From Desulfuromusa sp. (GTDB taxonomy: Bacteria; Desulfobacterota; Desulfuromonadia; Desulfuromonadales; Geopsychrobacteraceae): a stretch of 64,000 bases of DNA. The notes below the pieces were generated by a model. The model was not told the origin of the DNA and searched no databases. It saw only the letters and a list, made by a program, of their open reading frames with translations. The first letter of the stretch is position 1, and every line of letters starts with the position of its first letter. Below are positions 1 to 8,113 of this stretch, piece by piece. A program made the translations under genes and the position numbers. The DNA is taken from the NCBI GenBank assembly GCA_021647765.1, contig JAKIUD010000003.1, positions 29,724 through 93,723 of the forward strand. The letters are read 5' to 3'.

Positions 1-2
1 AG

Positions 3-41
3 AATGGTTTGATTGAAATCCGCAAAGGGATCAAGGCTTAG
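3..41 (+). CDS. rplC: 50S ribosomal protein L3, C-terminal end only
   Basis: Only the last 12 codons and the stop are in the window (reading ...NGLIEIRKGIKA). The place immediately upstream of rplD and the basic C-terminal end fit ribosomal protein L3, the usual gene before L4 in the S10 operon. The fragment is too short to judge on sequence alone; the call rests mainly on gene order. Confidence 0.8.
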   Translation, partial: NGLIEIRKGIKA

Positions 42-65
42 GCTCTACGGGTTAGGAGTAGATAA

Positions 66-689
66 ATGGCAACTGTACAAATTTTTGATCAGGATAAAAA
101 CCAGGTTGGCGAGCGTGAGCTGGCTGATAATATTTTTAATACTGAGGTAAAAAAATACCTTTTGCATGACATGGTTCGCTATCAATTAGCCGCCCGGCGT
201 CGGGGAACTGCTGCAACTAAAAACCGTAGTGCGGTTGCTGGCGGAAGTAAAAAACCCTACCGTCAGAAGGGTACTGGTAATGCTCGGCAGGGAACTATCC
301 GTGCACCCCATTTTGTTGGTGGTGGTGCTGCGTTTGGACCCTCTCCACGCTCATATAGCTTTAAATTGAACCGTAAGGTCAAGAAGGCAGCGCTTTGTAG
401 TGCATTGTCTGCACGCTTTCAGGCTGAGAAGTTGATAGTTCTTAAGGATCTTGTCATGGATGAAATCAGTAGCAAGTCTTTCGATCAATTTGTTAAGCGC
501 TTTGATCTGGAAGGTGTTTTGGTTGTTATTGAACATGCGGATCCTAAAGTTGAGCTTTCAGCACGTAACCTGAAAAATGTAAAAGTTGTGCGTTCTGAAG
601 GGGTAAATGTCTACGATATTCTCAAGCATCCCAACTTGATTTTGACCGATGCTGCGGTAAATGAGATTGAAGGAGCTTTGGAAAAATGA
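66..689 (+). CDS. rplD: 50S ribosomal protein L4
   Basis: L4 binds 23S rRNA early in large-subunit assembly and its long loop lines the exit tunnel; in E. coli it also represses the S10 operon. The 207-residue length is normal. The tunnel loop is visible around residues 55-85 with the conserved stretch YRQKGTGNARQG. The gene has a GGAG-type site just before ATG and its stop overlaps the rplW start (ATGA), implying coupled translation. Whether L4 autoregulates here cannot be seen because the operon leader is outside the window. Confidence 0.98.
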   Translation: MATVQIFDQDKNQVGERELADNIFNTEVKKYLLHDMVRYQLAARRRGTAATKNRSAVAGGSKKPYRQKGTGNARQGTIRAPHFVGGGAAFGPSPRSYSFKLNRKVKKAALCSALSARFQAEKLIVLKDLVMDEISSKSFDQFVKRFDLEGVLVVIEHADPKVELSARNLKNVKVVRSEGVNVYDILKHPNLILTDAAVNEIEGALEK

Positions 690-973
690 AACCTCTCTAC
701 GAAATTATTCGTAAGCCTCTGATCTCTGAAAAGGCAAATTTGCTGAAGGAAAGCTCACAGATTGTTACTTTTGAGGTCGATCGTGGTGCCAATAAGATTG
801 AGATCAAACAAGCGATTGAGAAAGCGTTTGATGTAAAAGTTAAGGCGGTTAATACGATTCAGTTTCGCGGTAAAATGAAGCGTGTTGGTGCCAATTTAGG
901 TCAGCGTAATAATTGGAAAAAGGCATATGTGACTCTTGAAGAGGGTCAAAATATAGATTTTTATGGCGTGTAG
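686..973 (+). CDS. rplW: 50S ribosomal protein L23
   Basis: L23 sits at the exit of the peptide tunnel and is the docking point for trigger factor and SRP. The 95-residue protein shows the family opening (YEIIRKPLISEKA) and the basic loop with FRGKMKRVG. The start overlaps the stop of rplD by four bases. The gene is in the standard S10 order between L4 and L2. Confidence 0.98.
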   Translation: MKPLYEIIRKPLISEKANLLKESSQIVTFEVDRGANKIEIKQAIEKAFDVKVKAVNTIQFRGKMKRVGANLGQRNNWKKAYVTLEEGQNIDFYGV

Positions 974-1006
974 GGCTGTGCGCTTTGCAGGTACGGAGTA
1001 GTTATT

Positions 1007-1834
1007 ATGGGCATCAAAAAATTTAAGCCAACATCGGATGGTCGGCGGCATATGACCTCTTCTACTTTTGAAGAGATCACTAAGAGTAAGCCAGAAAAAT
1101 CGCTATTGGCTCCACTGAATCGTTCCGGTGGACGGAATAATTCTGGCCGTATCACCAAGCGACACACTGGTGGTGGGCACAAGCGCCAGTATCGGATTGT
1201 TGACTTCCGCCGTGATAAGTTAGAAGTTCCTGCTCGGGTTTCCGCAATTGAGTATGATCCAAATCGTAGTGCCCGGATTGCACTACTGTTTTACGCCGAT
1301 GGTGAGAAACGCTACATTCTTGCACCGAATGGTTTGAATGTCGGTGATAATGTCGTTGCCAGCGATACGGCTGACATCCGTCCCGGGAATACGATGACAA
1401 TTCGTTCTATTCCGCTGGGAACTTGGGTGCACAATGTAGAGCTCAAAGTCGGTAAAGGTGGACAGTTGGCGAGAAGTGCAGGTGCCTATGCGATGATTGC
1501 GGCAAAAGAGGGGCGTTATGCTCAGCTACGGTTGCCATCCGGTGAAGTACGTTTAGTTATCCAGGACTGTCGGGCGACTATCGGTCAGGTTGGAAATCTT
1601 GACTTTGAAAAGATCAAGATTGGTAAGGCAGGTCGTAATCGCTGGTTAGGTAAGCGACCTCAGTCACGTGGTGTTGCAATGAACCCCGTTGATCACCCCC
1701 ATGGCGGTGGTGAAGGTAAAAGTTCGGGTGGTCGTCACCCTGTGACTCCTTGGGGTGTGCCAACTAAGGGTTATAAGACAAGAACGAACCGTCGTACAGA
1801 TAAGTTCATTGTACGTCGTAGGAATAAAAAGTAA
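1007..1834 (+). CDS. rplB: 50S ribosomal protein L2
   Basis: L2 is needed for subunit joining and peptidyl-transferase activity. The 275-residue length is typical. The signature near the C-terminus, NPVDHPHGGGEG, holds the conserved histidine close to the catalytic centre, followed by the basic tail. A GGAG site precedes the ATG. It follows L23 and precedes S19 as in most bacteria. Confidence 0.99.
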   Translation: MGIKKFKPTSDGRRHMTSSTFEEITKSKPEKSLLAPLNRSGGRNNSGRITKRHTGGGHKRQYRIVDFRRDKLEVPARVSAIEYDPNRSARIALLFYADGEKRYILAPNGLNVGDNVVASDTADIRPGNTMTIRSIPLGTWVHNVELKVGKGGQLARSAGAYAMIAAKEGRYAQLRLPSGEVRLVIQDCRATIGQVGNLDFEKIKIGKAGRNRWLGKRPQSRGVAMNPVDHPHGGGEGKSSGGRHPVTPWGVPTKGYKTRTNRRTDKFIVRRRNKK

Positions 1835-1856
1835 TTTAAGCCTCTAGGAGACGAAC

Positions 1857-2135
1857 GTGGCAAGATCAATTAAAAAAGGACCTTATGTTCAAGAGAGCCT
1901 GTTACGGAATGTAGATCTGGAAGGAGATACCAGCCGTAATAAGGTTATTAAAACGTGGTCACGTCGTTCGACCATTATCCCTGAATTTGTTGGCTTGACT
2001 TTTGCCGTACACAATGGCAAAAAGTTCATCCCGGTTTTTGTCAGTGAAAATATGGTTGGGCATAAGTTGGGTGAATTTGCGCCAACCCGTACCTACTACG
2101 GGCATGGAAGTGACAGAAAAAGTAAGGTCAGATAA
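1857..2135 (+). CDS. rpsS: 30S ribosomal protein S19
   Basis: S19 forms a complex with S13 in the head of the small subunit near the A-site tRNA. The 92-residue protein begins ARSIKKGPYV and contains GHKLGEFAPTRTY, both family signatures. It starts with GTG, preceded by TAGGAG. It is the fourth complete gene of the S10 operon here. Confidence 0.98.
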   Translation: MARSIKKGPYVQESLLRNVDLEGDTSRNKVIKTWSRRSTIIPEFVGLTFAVHNGKKFIPVFVSENMVGHKLGEFAPTRTYYGHGSDRKSKVR

Positions 2136-2165
2136 GATACTGCGTTTCTGACGGGAGTTCCAAGT

Positions 2166-2498
2166 ATGGAAGCACAAGCAAAATTAAGGAACGTTCGACT
2201 CTCACCTCGTAAGGCGAGACTCGTTGTTGATATGGTTCGTGGTAAGGGAATTCAGGAGGCTATGAATATTCTTCAAGTTTCTCCCCAGAAAACCGCGCCC
2301 ATTCTATCTAAATTGTTGAAGTCTGCTGTTGCAAATGCTGAGCAAGGCGGTGTCTCTGATGTAGACTTACTGTTTGTAAAAACAGTTATGGTTGATCAGG
2401 GACCAGCACTTAAACGTTTTATGCCCCGCGCTCAGGGTCGTGCCAGTCGAATTCGTAAGCCTACCAGCCACATTACTGTGGTTCTGGATGTGAAGTAA
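2166..2498 (+). CDS. rplV: 50S ribosomal protein L22
   Basis: L22 contacts all domains of 23S rRNA and its hairpin reaches the tunnel constriction, where macrolide resistance mutations arise. The 110 residues include VRLSPRKARLVVDMVRG at the start and the hairpin region FMPRAQGRASRIRKPTSHI near the end, a normal, uninterrupted loop. The ATG follows a GGGAG site. Confidence 0.98.
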   Translation: MEAQAKLRNVRLSPRKARLVVDMVRGKGIQEAMNILQVSPQKTAPILSKLLKSAVANAEQGGVSDVDLLFVKTVMVDQGPALKRFMPRAQGRASRIRKPTSHITVVLDVK

Positions 2499-2515
2499 GT
2501 CGAGGAGGTATCCCT

Positions 2516-3166
2516 TTGGGTCAGAAAGTTCATCCTATTGGATTTCGTCTGGGAATTAACCGGACTTGGGAATCCCGCTGGTATGCGGATTCCGATTATT
2601 CTGTAAAGTTGCATGCAGATTTGAAACTGCGTAACTTTCTGAAGAAGCGGCTGTATCACGCAGGTATTTCAAAAATTGAACTGGAACGTGCTGCGAATAA
2701 AGTGAAAATTAATATTTTTGCGGCTCGTCCTGGAATCATCATTGGTAAAAAAGGCGCTGAAGTAGAAGTGTTGAAAAAAGATCTAGCCAAGATCACTGAT
2801 GATGAATGTTTTATTAATATTCAAGAGATACGCAAGCCTGAGGTTGATGCTCAACTTGTTGCAGAAAATATCGTCTTGCAACTGGAGCGGCGAGTCGCTT
2901 TCCGTCGTGCCATGAAGCGTAGTGTCAGTATGGCACTCAAGTTTGGTGCAAAGGGAATCAAGATCAATTGTGCCGGTCGCCTTGGTGGTGCTGAGATGAG
3001 TCGTACTGAGTGGTATCGAGAAGGTCGTGTACCTCTGCATACTTTGCGAGCTGATATCGATTACGGGTTTGCCGAAGCTATGACGACTTATGGAATTATC
3101 GGAGTTAAAGTTCTCATCTTCAAAGGTGAGGTACTTGGTAAAGAGAAAGTACAGCCAGCAGGCTGA
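2516..3166 (+). CDS. rpsC: 30S ribosomal protein S3
   Basis: S3 lies at the mRNA entry of the small subunit and has mRNA-unwinding activity together with S4. The 216-residue protein starts GQKVHPIGFRLGI and carries a type II KH domain with the GKKG loop around residue 75, then the C-terminal domain with SGxxxGAEMSRTEW-type residues (GRLGGAEMSRTEWYREG). The start is TTG, supported by GGAGG eight bases upstream and by the conserved N-terminus. Confidence 0.98.
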   Translation: MGQKVHPIGFRLGINRTWESRWYADSDYSVKLHADLKLRNFLKKRLYHAGISKIELERAANKVKINIFAARPGIIIGKKGAEVEVLKKDLAKITDDECFINIQEIRKPEVDAQLVAENIVLQLERRVAFRRAMKRSVSMALKFGAKGIKINCAGRLGGAEMSRTEWYREGRVPLHTLRADIDYGFAEAMTTYGIIGVKVLIFKGEVLGKEKVQPAG

Positions 3167-3182
3167 TCAGGAGTAGCTTGTC

Positions 3183-3605
3183 ATGTTAATGCCAAAAAAA
3201 GTGAAACGAAGAAAACAGTTTACTGGGCGGATGACCGGTCAGGCATCGCGCGGTACTGAAGTAAGCTTTGGCGATTATGGTTTGCAGGCCTTAGAGTGTG
3301 GCTGGCTTTCTTCTCGCCAAATTGAAGCAGCACGTCGAGCGATGACTCGTCACATTAAACGGGGTGGTAAAATCTGGATTCGTACGTTCCCGCATAAGCC
3401 GTTGACCAGCAAGCCAGCTGAAACTCGGATGGGTAAAGGTAAGGGGTCTCCGGAAAAGTGGGTTGCTGTTGTCAAGCCTGGCCATATGTTATATGAAATG
3501 CAAGGTGTAACAGAAGAAGTAGCACGTGAAGCTTTTCGCTTGGGAGCTCACAAGCTTCCGATGAGAACAAAGTTTGTCAGAAGAGAGGTTGGCGATGAAA
3601 GTTAG
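3183..3605 (+). CDS. rplP: 50S ribosomal protein L16
   Basis: L16 helps form the A-site and the binding place of tRNA elbows in the large subunit. The 140 residues include GKGKGSPEKWVA and the family start MPKKVKRRKQ. Two in-frame ATGs lie six bases apart; the first is better spaced from the GGAG at 3170, the second (3189) gives the commonest family N-terminus. The stop overlaps the start of rpmC. Confidence 0.97.
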   Translation: MLMPKKVKRRKQFTGRMTGQASRGTEVSFGDYGLQALECGWLSSRQIEAARRAMTRHIKRGGKIWIRTFPHKPLTSKPAETRMGKGKGSPEKWVAVVKPGHMLYEMQGVTEEVAREAFRLGAHKLPMRTKFVRREVGDES

Positions 3606-3786
3606 TGAAATCAAAGATCTCAGTGTTGAGGAATTACAAACAAAGACACAAGAATTGCAGCAGGAGTTATTCAACCTGAAGTTTCAGCTGCATACCGGGC
3701 ATCTGGAGAATACCTCCAGAGTTTCGCAGGTGCGTAAAGATGTTGCACGGGTGAAAACAGTTCTTTCAAGTAAGCTGAATGCTTAA
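3595..3786 (+). CDS. rpmC: 50S ribosomal protein L29
   Basis: L29 is a small two-helix protein next to L23 at the tunnel exit. I choose the ATG at 3595 because it gives MKVSEIKDLS, the usual N-terminus, a 63-residue protein of normal size, and a GAGAGG site upstream; an earlier in-frame start at 3574 would add seven unlikely residues. It overlaps the last codons of rplP by 11 bases. Confidence 0.97.
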   Translation: MKVSEIKDLSVEELQTKTQELQQELFNLKFQLHTGHLENTSRVSQVRKDVARVKTVLSSKLNA

Positions 3787-3802
3787 TAGTGTGTGAGGAA
3801 AA

Positions 3803-4069
3803 ATGAGCCAAGAACGAGGTAACAGAAGTACCCGAGTCGGCATAGTTGTCAGTGATAAAATGGATAAAACCGTTGTTGTCAGAGTCGATAATCTGGTCAG
3901 ACACAGTGTATACAAGAAATACATCAAGCGCAAAGTAAGCTGCAAGGCTCATGATGAGGCGAATAGTTGCGGAATTGGTGATAAGGTTCTCATTGTTGAA
4001 TCGAGACCGTTGTCAAAAGGCAAACGCTGGCGTGTGAGACAGATTTTGGAAAAAGCCGTTACCGCGTAG
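3803..4069 (+). CDS. rpsQ: 30S ribosomal protein S17
   Basis: S17 is a primary 16S rRNA binder with an OB fold. The 88-residue protein has the family core VGIVVSDKMDKTVVVRV and the GDKVLIVESRPLSKGKRW block. It begins with ATG after TGAGGA. The C-terminal tail is of normal length for this group. Confidence 0.98.
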   Translation: MSQERGNRSTRVGIVVSDKMDKTVVVRVDNLVRHSVYKKYIKRKVSCKAHDEANSCGIGDKVLIVESRPLSKGKRWRVRQILEKAVTA

Positions 4070-4080
4070 GAGAATTAGTC

Positions 4081-4449
4081 ATGATTCAGATGCAAACTAT
4101 ACTTAGCGTAGCAGATAACTCCGGAGCTAAAAAACTCTGTTGTATTAAGGTTCCTGGAGGGTCAAAGCGTAAATATGCCAGTATCGGCGATATTATTATT
4201 TGTAGCGTTAAAGAGGCTTTGCCTAACTCTAAGGTCAAAAAAGGGGATGTTGTTCGTGCTGTTGTGGTTCGCACAGCTAAAGAAATAACCCGTCCTGATG
4301 GCTCTTATATCCGCTTTGATGGCAATTCTGCAGTCGTCGTGAGTACAGGGAATGAGCCTCTTGGTACCCGTATATTCGGACCTGTTGCTCGTGAATTACG
4401 TGCTCGCCACTTCATGAAAATTGTCTCGCTGGCTCCTGAAGTATTATAA
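4081..4449 (+). CDS. rplN: 50S ribosomal protein L14
   Basis: L14 forms an intersubunit bridge with 16S rRNA. The 122-residue length is standard and the N-terminus MIQMQTILSVADNSGAKK and the segment PDGSYIRFDGNSAVVV are diagnostic. GGAG lies eight bases before the ATG. It opens the spc part of the cluster. Confidence 0.99.
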   Translation: MIQMQTILSVADNSGAKKLCCIKVPGGSKRKYASIGDIIICSVKEALPNSKVKKGDVVRAVVVRTAKEITRPDGSYIRFDGNSAVVVSTGNEPLGTRIFGPVARELRARHFMKIVSLAPEVL

Positions 4450-4476
4450 ATTTAGACAGTTGGAAGGTTAGAACAA

Positions 4477-4806
4477 ATGTCTACAGTGAAATTACATGTT
4501 AGAAAAAATGATCTGGTAAAGATAATTGCCGGGAAGGAACAGGGTAAAACTGGCAAGGTATTACGCGTTTATCCTGCAAAAAGACGTGTTCTAGTTGAAA
4601 GTCTCAACGTTATCAAGCGTCATACTCGCCCTAATCAGCTTAATCCAGAAGGTGGAATTGTTGAAAAGGAAGCACCATTGAGTCTTTCAAACGTGATGCT
4701 TGTCTGTGGATCCTGTAATCAACCGACGCGTACTGGGATTCGATTGCTTGAGGATGGTAGTAAGACTCGTTACTGCAAAAAATGTAACGAGAGTGTTGAT
4801 AAATAA
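4477..4806 (+). CDS. rplX: 50S ribosomal protein L24
   Basis: L24 is an assembly-initiating 23S rRNA binder. The KOW motif is visible at residues 8-35 (NDLVKIIAGKEQGKTGKVLR). The C-terminal half carries two CxxC pairs (CGSC and CKKC), a probable zinc-binding knuckle found in many but not all bacterial L24 proteins. Length is 109 residues. Confidence 0.98.
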   Translation: MSTVKLHVRKNDLVKIIAGKEQGKTGKVLRVYPAKRRVLVESLNVIKRHTRPNQLNPEGGIVEKEAPLSLSNVMLVCGSCNQPTRTGIRLLEDGSKTRYCKKCNESVDK

Positions 4807-4818
4807 ACGGAGAGTTTG

Positions 4819-5358
4819 ATGGCCAGGTTAAAGCAGATATATCTTCAGGAGCAGGTACCTGCTCTGATGAAAGAATTTCAGTATAAAACTGTTATGCAAG
4901 TCCCTAGACTTGAAAAAATAGTTCTGAACGTGGGTCTTGGTGAAGCAATTCAAAATCCTAAGTTGTTAGAATCTGCAGTGGATGAATTGGCGCGGATCAG
5001 TGGTCAGAAGGCTGTTATTACCAAGTCAAAAAAATCGATCGCTGGTTTTAAGCTGCGAGAAGATATGCCTATTGGCGCTTGTGTGACTTTACGCCAGGAT
5101 CGCGCTTGGGAATTCTTTGACCGCTTGGTCAACGTTGCCTTACCGCGTGTGCGTGATTTTAAAGGTATTTCCTCTAAGGCTTTTGATGGCCGTGGCAATT
5201 ATACCTTGGGGATTCGTGAGCAGTTGATATTCCCAGAAATTGATCTGGATAAAATTGCTCAGGTGTCTGGTTTAAATATCACGATTGTAACAACGGCTCG
5301 TACTGATGAGGAAGGTCGTGCTCTGTTGACCGGCCTCGGTATGCCATTTAGAAAATAA
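4819..5358 (+). CDS. rplE: 50S ribosomal protein L5
   Basis: L5 binds 5S rRNA and contacts P-site tRNA. The protein of 179 residues has the family segments KIVLNVGLGEA and the loop around PRVRDFKGIS. The ATG at 4819 is chosen over an adjacent TTG at 4816 since it keeps the GGAGAG site at good spacing and avoids a double methionine. Confidence 0.98.
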   Translation: MARLKQIYLQEQVPALMKEFQYKTVMQVPRLEKIVLNVGLGEAIQNPKLLESAVDELARISGQKAVITKSKKSIAGFKLREDMPIGACVTLRQDRAWEFFDRLVNVALPRVRDFKGISSKAFDGRGNYTLGIREQLIFPEIDLDKIAQVSGLNITIVTTARTDEEGRALLTGLGMPFRK

Positions 5359-5380
5359 AGCTGAAAAGCGGAGGAATATT

Positions 5381-5566
5381 GTGGCGAAAAAATCAATGAT
5401 TGCCAAATCAAAACGGCCTAAAAAATTTGCGGTTCGTGAGTATAATCGCTGCCCGATATGTGGACGTCCGCGTGCTTATTATCGTAAGTTTGATATGTGC
5501 AGAATATGTCTGCGGAAACTGGCATCCGAAGGGAAGCTTCCTGGTGTTGTCAAGTCCAGCTGGTAA
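5381..5566 (+). CDS. rpsN: 30S ribosomal protein S14, zinc-binding type
   Basis: This is the short 61-residue form of S14 (type Z, often rpsZ), with the zinc site CPICGRPRAYYRKFDMCRIC made of two CxxC pairs. It starts with GTG after GGAGGA. The zinc form is usual in Desulfuromonadales and differs from the longer cysteine-free form of enterobacteria. Confidence 0.98.
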   Translation: MAKKSMIAKSKRPKKFAVREYNRCPICGRPRAYYRKFDMCRICLRKLASEGKLPGVVKSSW

Positions 5567-5587
5567 CAGCAATAAGGAGATCCACTT

Positions 5588-5986
5588 ATGTCTATGACTG
5601 ATCCGATGGCGGATATGCTAACCCGCATTAGAAACGCTGGGATGGCGAGCCATGCTAAGCTTGACATGCCATCGAGTAACGTCAAGGTCGCAGTAGCCAA
5701 TGTGCTGAAAGACCTTGGATACATCAAAAATTCAAAAGTTATTAGTGATAATAAACAAGGCATTCTGCGAGTATATCTTAAGTATGATATGAACCAGGAG
5801 CCGATCATCCATGAGATTAAGCGCATTTCTACCCCAGGTCGTCGCGTTTATGTCGGTAAGGATGAGATTCCACGGGTAAAGAACGGTCTTGGTGCTTCGA
5901 TTCTGTCGACATCAAAGGGGGTTCTTGATGATGTTTCTGCTCGCCAGGCTCAAGTTGGTGGCGAAGTTATCTGTACCGTCTGGTAG
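5588..5986 (+). CDS. rpsH: 30S ribosomal protein S8
   Basis: S8 binds helix 21 of 16S rRNA and in E. coli represses the spc operon. The 132-residue protein starts SMTDPMADMLTRIRNA and ends with GGEVICTVW, both family hallmarks. GGAG precedes the ATG. The gene follows rpsN as expected. Confidence 0.98.
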   Translation: MSMTDPMADMLTRIRNAGMASHAKLDMPSSNVKVAVANVLKDLGYIKNSKVISDNKQGILRVYLKYDMNQEPIIHEIKRISTPGRRVYVGKDEIPRVKNGLGASILSTSKGVLDDVSARQAQVGGEVICTVW

Positions 5987-6010
5987 TAGTAGGACAAGGA
6001 GCTTCAAATA

Positions 6011-6544
6011 ATGTCACGTATCGGTAAATTACCAGTCGCTATCCCCGCAGGTGTGAAAATATCACTTGATGGGAATTCAATGACTGTTGTCGGTCCAAAA
6101 GGATCACTTTCTCAACAACTTCATGAAAGAATGACAATTGCAGTTGAAACAGATCAAGTAGTTGTTACTTCACCTTCGGAGAATAAGCAGGATGGTGCGC
6201 TCCATGGTTTAACCAGGTCTCTGATTAACAACATGGTTGTAGGGGTTACTGCCGGGTATCAAAAAGATCTGGAAATCAATGGGGTTGGGTACCGCGCCGA
6301 GATCAGTGGTAATATCTTGACTTTGGCCTTGGGTTACTCTCACCCGGTTGTCTATGAACTTCCTGCCGGGATTAGTGTTGAGATTGAAAAACAGACTAAG
6401 CTCTCCGTTAGGGGGATAGATAAACAGCTTGTCGGTTCTGCTGCTGCAAAGATTCGTTCGTTTCGTAAGCCCGAGCCATACAAGGGTAAAGGAATCAAAT
6501 ACGCAGATGAACATATTGTGCGCAAAGCTGGTAAAGCAGGTTAG
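6011..6544 (+). CDS. rplF: 50S ribosomal protein L6
   Basis: L6 lies near the sarcin-ricin loop and the factor-binding site. The 177-residue protein has two repeats of the same fold and the C-terminal signature RSFRKPEPYKGKGIKYADE. The ATG follows AAGGAG. Gene order rpsH-rplF-rplR is standard. Confidence 0.98.
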   Translation: MSRIGKLPVAIPAGVKISLDGNSMTVVGPKGSLSQQLHERMTIAVETDQVVVTSPSENKQDGALHGLTRSLINNMVVGVTAGYQKDLEINGVGYRAEISGNILTLALGYSHPVVYELPAGISVEIEKQTKLSVRGIDKQLVGSAAAKIRSFRKPEPYKGKGIKYADEHIVRKAGKAG

Positions 6545-6575
6545 GTAGATTAGGTTTTCAGTAAGGAGCAGAACA

Positions 6576-6938
6576 GTGGATGTTTCCCAAAAGAGACGTG
6601 TATCAAGGCTTAAACGTCAGGCACGGGTCAGAAAAAAAATACGTGGAACAAGTGAGTGCCCGCGTCTATCTGTTTTTCGTAGTGCAAAGCATATTTCTGC
6701 CCAGATTATTGAGGATGCAACAGGAAGAACCATAGTTGCAGCTTCTACTCTCGGTAGTGATGTTGATATGCCTGTTAAGGGTAATGTAGAAGCGGCTAAG
6801 GCTGTTGGTAGTATTATTGCCAAAAAGGCACTTGACCAGAATATTAAAAAAGTTGTTTTTGACCGTAACGGTTTTCTTTACCAGGGGCGCATTCAGGCGC
6901 TTGCTGATGCTGCTAGGGAAGCCGGATTGAAGCTGTAG
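6576..6938 (+). CDS. rplR: 50S ribosomal protein L18
   Basis: L18 binds 5S rRNA with L5 and L25. The 120 residues include RVRKKIRGTSECPRLSVFRS and end DAAREAGLKL, as in the family. The start is GTG after AAGGAG. Confidence 0.98.
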   Translation: MDVSQKRRVSRLKRQARVRKKIRGTSECPRLSVFRSAKHISAQIIEDATGRTIVAASTLGSDVDMPVKGNVEAAKAVGSIIAKKALDQNIKKVVFDRNGFLYQGRIQALADAAREAGLKL

Positions 6939-6949
6939 AGGAGAAATTA

Positions 6950-7441
6950 GTGCTGCACATTGATCCCAGTGAATTTGAATTGACCGACCGGGTTGTTCAT
7001 ATCAATCGTAACTCCAAAGTTGTCAAAGGCGGAAGGCGTTTTAGCTTTTCTGCTCTTGTCGTTGTTGGTGATGGAAATGGCCATGTTGGTTATGGACTCG
7101 GCAAAGCAAAAGAAGTCCCGGAAGCTATTCGCAAAGGTGTTGAACAAGCGAAGAAAAGCTTGATAACAGTACCTATTCAGGAAGGGAGAACTATCCCTTA
7201 TGAAGTTATAGGTAAGTTTGGTGCCGGGAGAGTGCTTCTGAAGCCTGCTTCGAATGGTACGGGTGTTATCGCAGGTGGTGCAGTCCGTCCAATTCTTGAG
7301 GCTGTTGGGATTGGTAATATTCTGACTAAGTGTTTGGGTTCTAATAATCCTCACAATGTAGTCAAGGCAACAATGAGTGCATTGAAAATGCTCAAGAGTC
7401 CTGAAGAGATCAAAGCTCGTCGTGGTATTGTCACGGATTAG
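6950..7441 (+). CDS. rpsE: 30S ribosomal protein S5
   Basis: S5 takes part in translational fidelity and mRNA helicase activity. The 163-residue protein contains the RNA-binding domain at residues 10-75 (VVKGGRRFSFSALVVVGDG) and the C-terminal GGAVRPILEAVGI segment. It starts with GTG after GAGGAG, 11 bases beyond rplR. Confidence 0.98.
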   Translation: MLHIDPSEFELTDRVVHINRNSKVVKGGRRFSFSALVVVGDGNGHVGYGLGKAKEVPEAIRKGVEQAKKSLITVPIQEGRTIPYEVIGKFGAGRVLLKPASNGTGVIAGGAVRPILEAVGIGNILTKCLGSNNPHNVVKATMSALKMLKSPEEIKARRGIVTD

Positions 7442-7467
7442 GTACCTGGATTTAGGAGAATAAAAAA

Positions 7468-7647
7468 ATGGCGGCGGAAGTTAAAGTCACCCTGAAAAAA
7501 AGTCCGATCGGTCGTAAGGCTTATTTTAGTAAAGTGCTTAAAGGCCTTGGATTGACTCGTCTGCATCAGACAGTTGCTTTGCAGGACACCCCGGAAATTC
7601 GCGGGATGATCCGAAAAGTTGAACATATGGTTGCGGTTGAAGACTGA
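7468..7647 (+). CDS. rpmD: 50S ribosomal protein L30
   Basis: A 59-residue ORF lies between rpsE and rplO, with TAGGAG ahead of ATG. The translation begins MAAEVKVTLKKSPIGRKAYF and has the L30 core LGLTRLHQTV followed by IRGMIRKVEHMVAV. L30 is a small protein of the large subunit, dispensable in some bacteria. Confidence 0.97.
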   Translation: MAAEVKVTLKKSPIGRKAYFSKVLKGLGLTRLHQTVALQDTPEIRGMIRKVEHMVAVED

Positions 7648-7669
7648 TAACACGCAGAGGATAGTAAGA

Positions 7670-8110
7670 ATGGATTTAAGCAATCTTAAACCGGTTCCCG
7701 GTTCAACAAAAAGCAGAAAACGCATTGGTCGGGGTCCCGGATCTGGTACAGGTAAAACTTCTGGTAGGGGTCACAAGGGGCAGAATGCTCGCAGCGGCGG
7801 TGGTGTTAAGCCAGGTTTTGAGGGTGGTCAAATGCCACTTCAACGGAGAATTCCCAAGCGTGGCTTTGTCTCCAGGAATAAGAAAGTCTATAATTTGATA
7901 AATCTGCGTGATCTTGAGGTTTTCGATTCAGGTTCTGTGGTTGACTTGGAACTCTATGGTAAAGCAGGTTTGGTCAGCGGTATTAAAGATGGAATAAAGA
8001 TTTTGGCTGATGGTGATTTAACTAAAGCCCTCACTGTTCAGGCTCACAAGTTTAGTAAGTCGGCCGCAGCAAAGATAGAGGCAGCTGGCGGTAAGGTTGA
8101 GGTTCTCTAA
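7670..8110 (+). CDS. rplO: 50S ribosomal protein L15
   Basis: L15 is a late-assembly protein of the large subunit. The 146-residue protein from ATG at 7670 starts MDLSNLKPVPGSTKSRKRIG and has the glycine-rich block GRGPGSGTGKTSGRGHKGQ. An upstream in-frame ATG (7619) would lie inside rpmD and add unrelated residues, so it is not used. Confidence 0.98.
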   Translation: MDLSNLKPVPGSTKSRKRIGRGPGSGTGKTSGRGHKGQNARSGGGVKPGFEGGQMPLQRRIPKRGFVSRNKKVYNLINLRDLEVFDSGSVVDLELYGKAGLVSGIKDGIKILADGDLTKALTVQAHKFSKSAAAKIEAAGGKVEVL

Positions 8111-8113
8111 TCT

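Noticed and set aside
961..1182. Minus-strand frame of 73 codons opposite the rplB start
   Set aside because: Shadow of rplB; the plus-strand genes here are beyond doubt.
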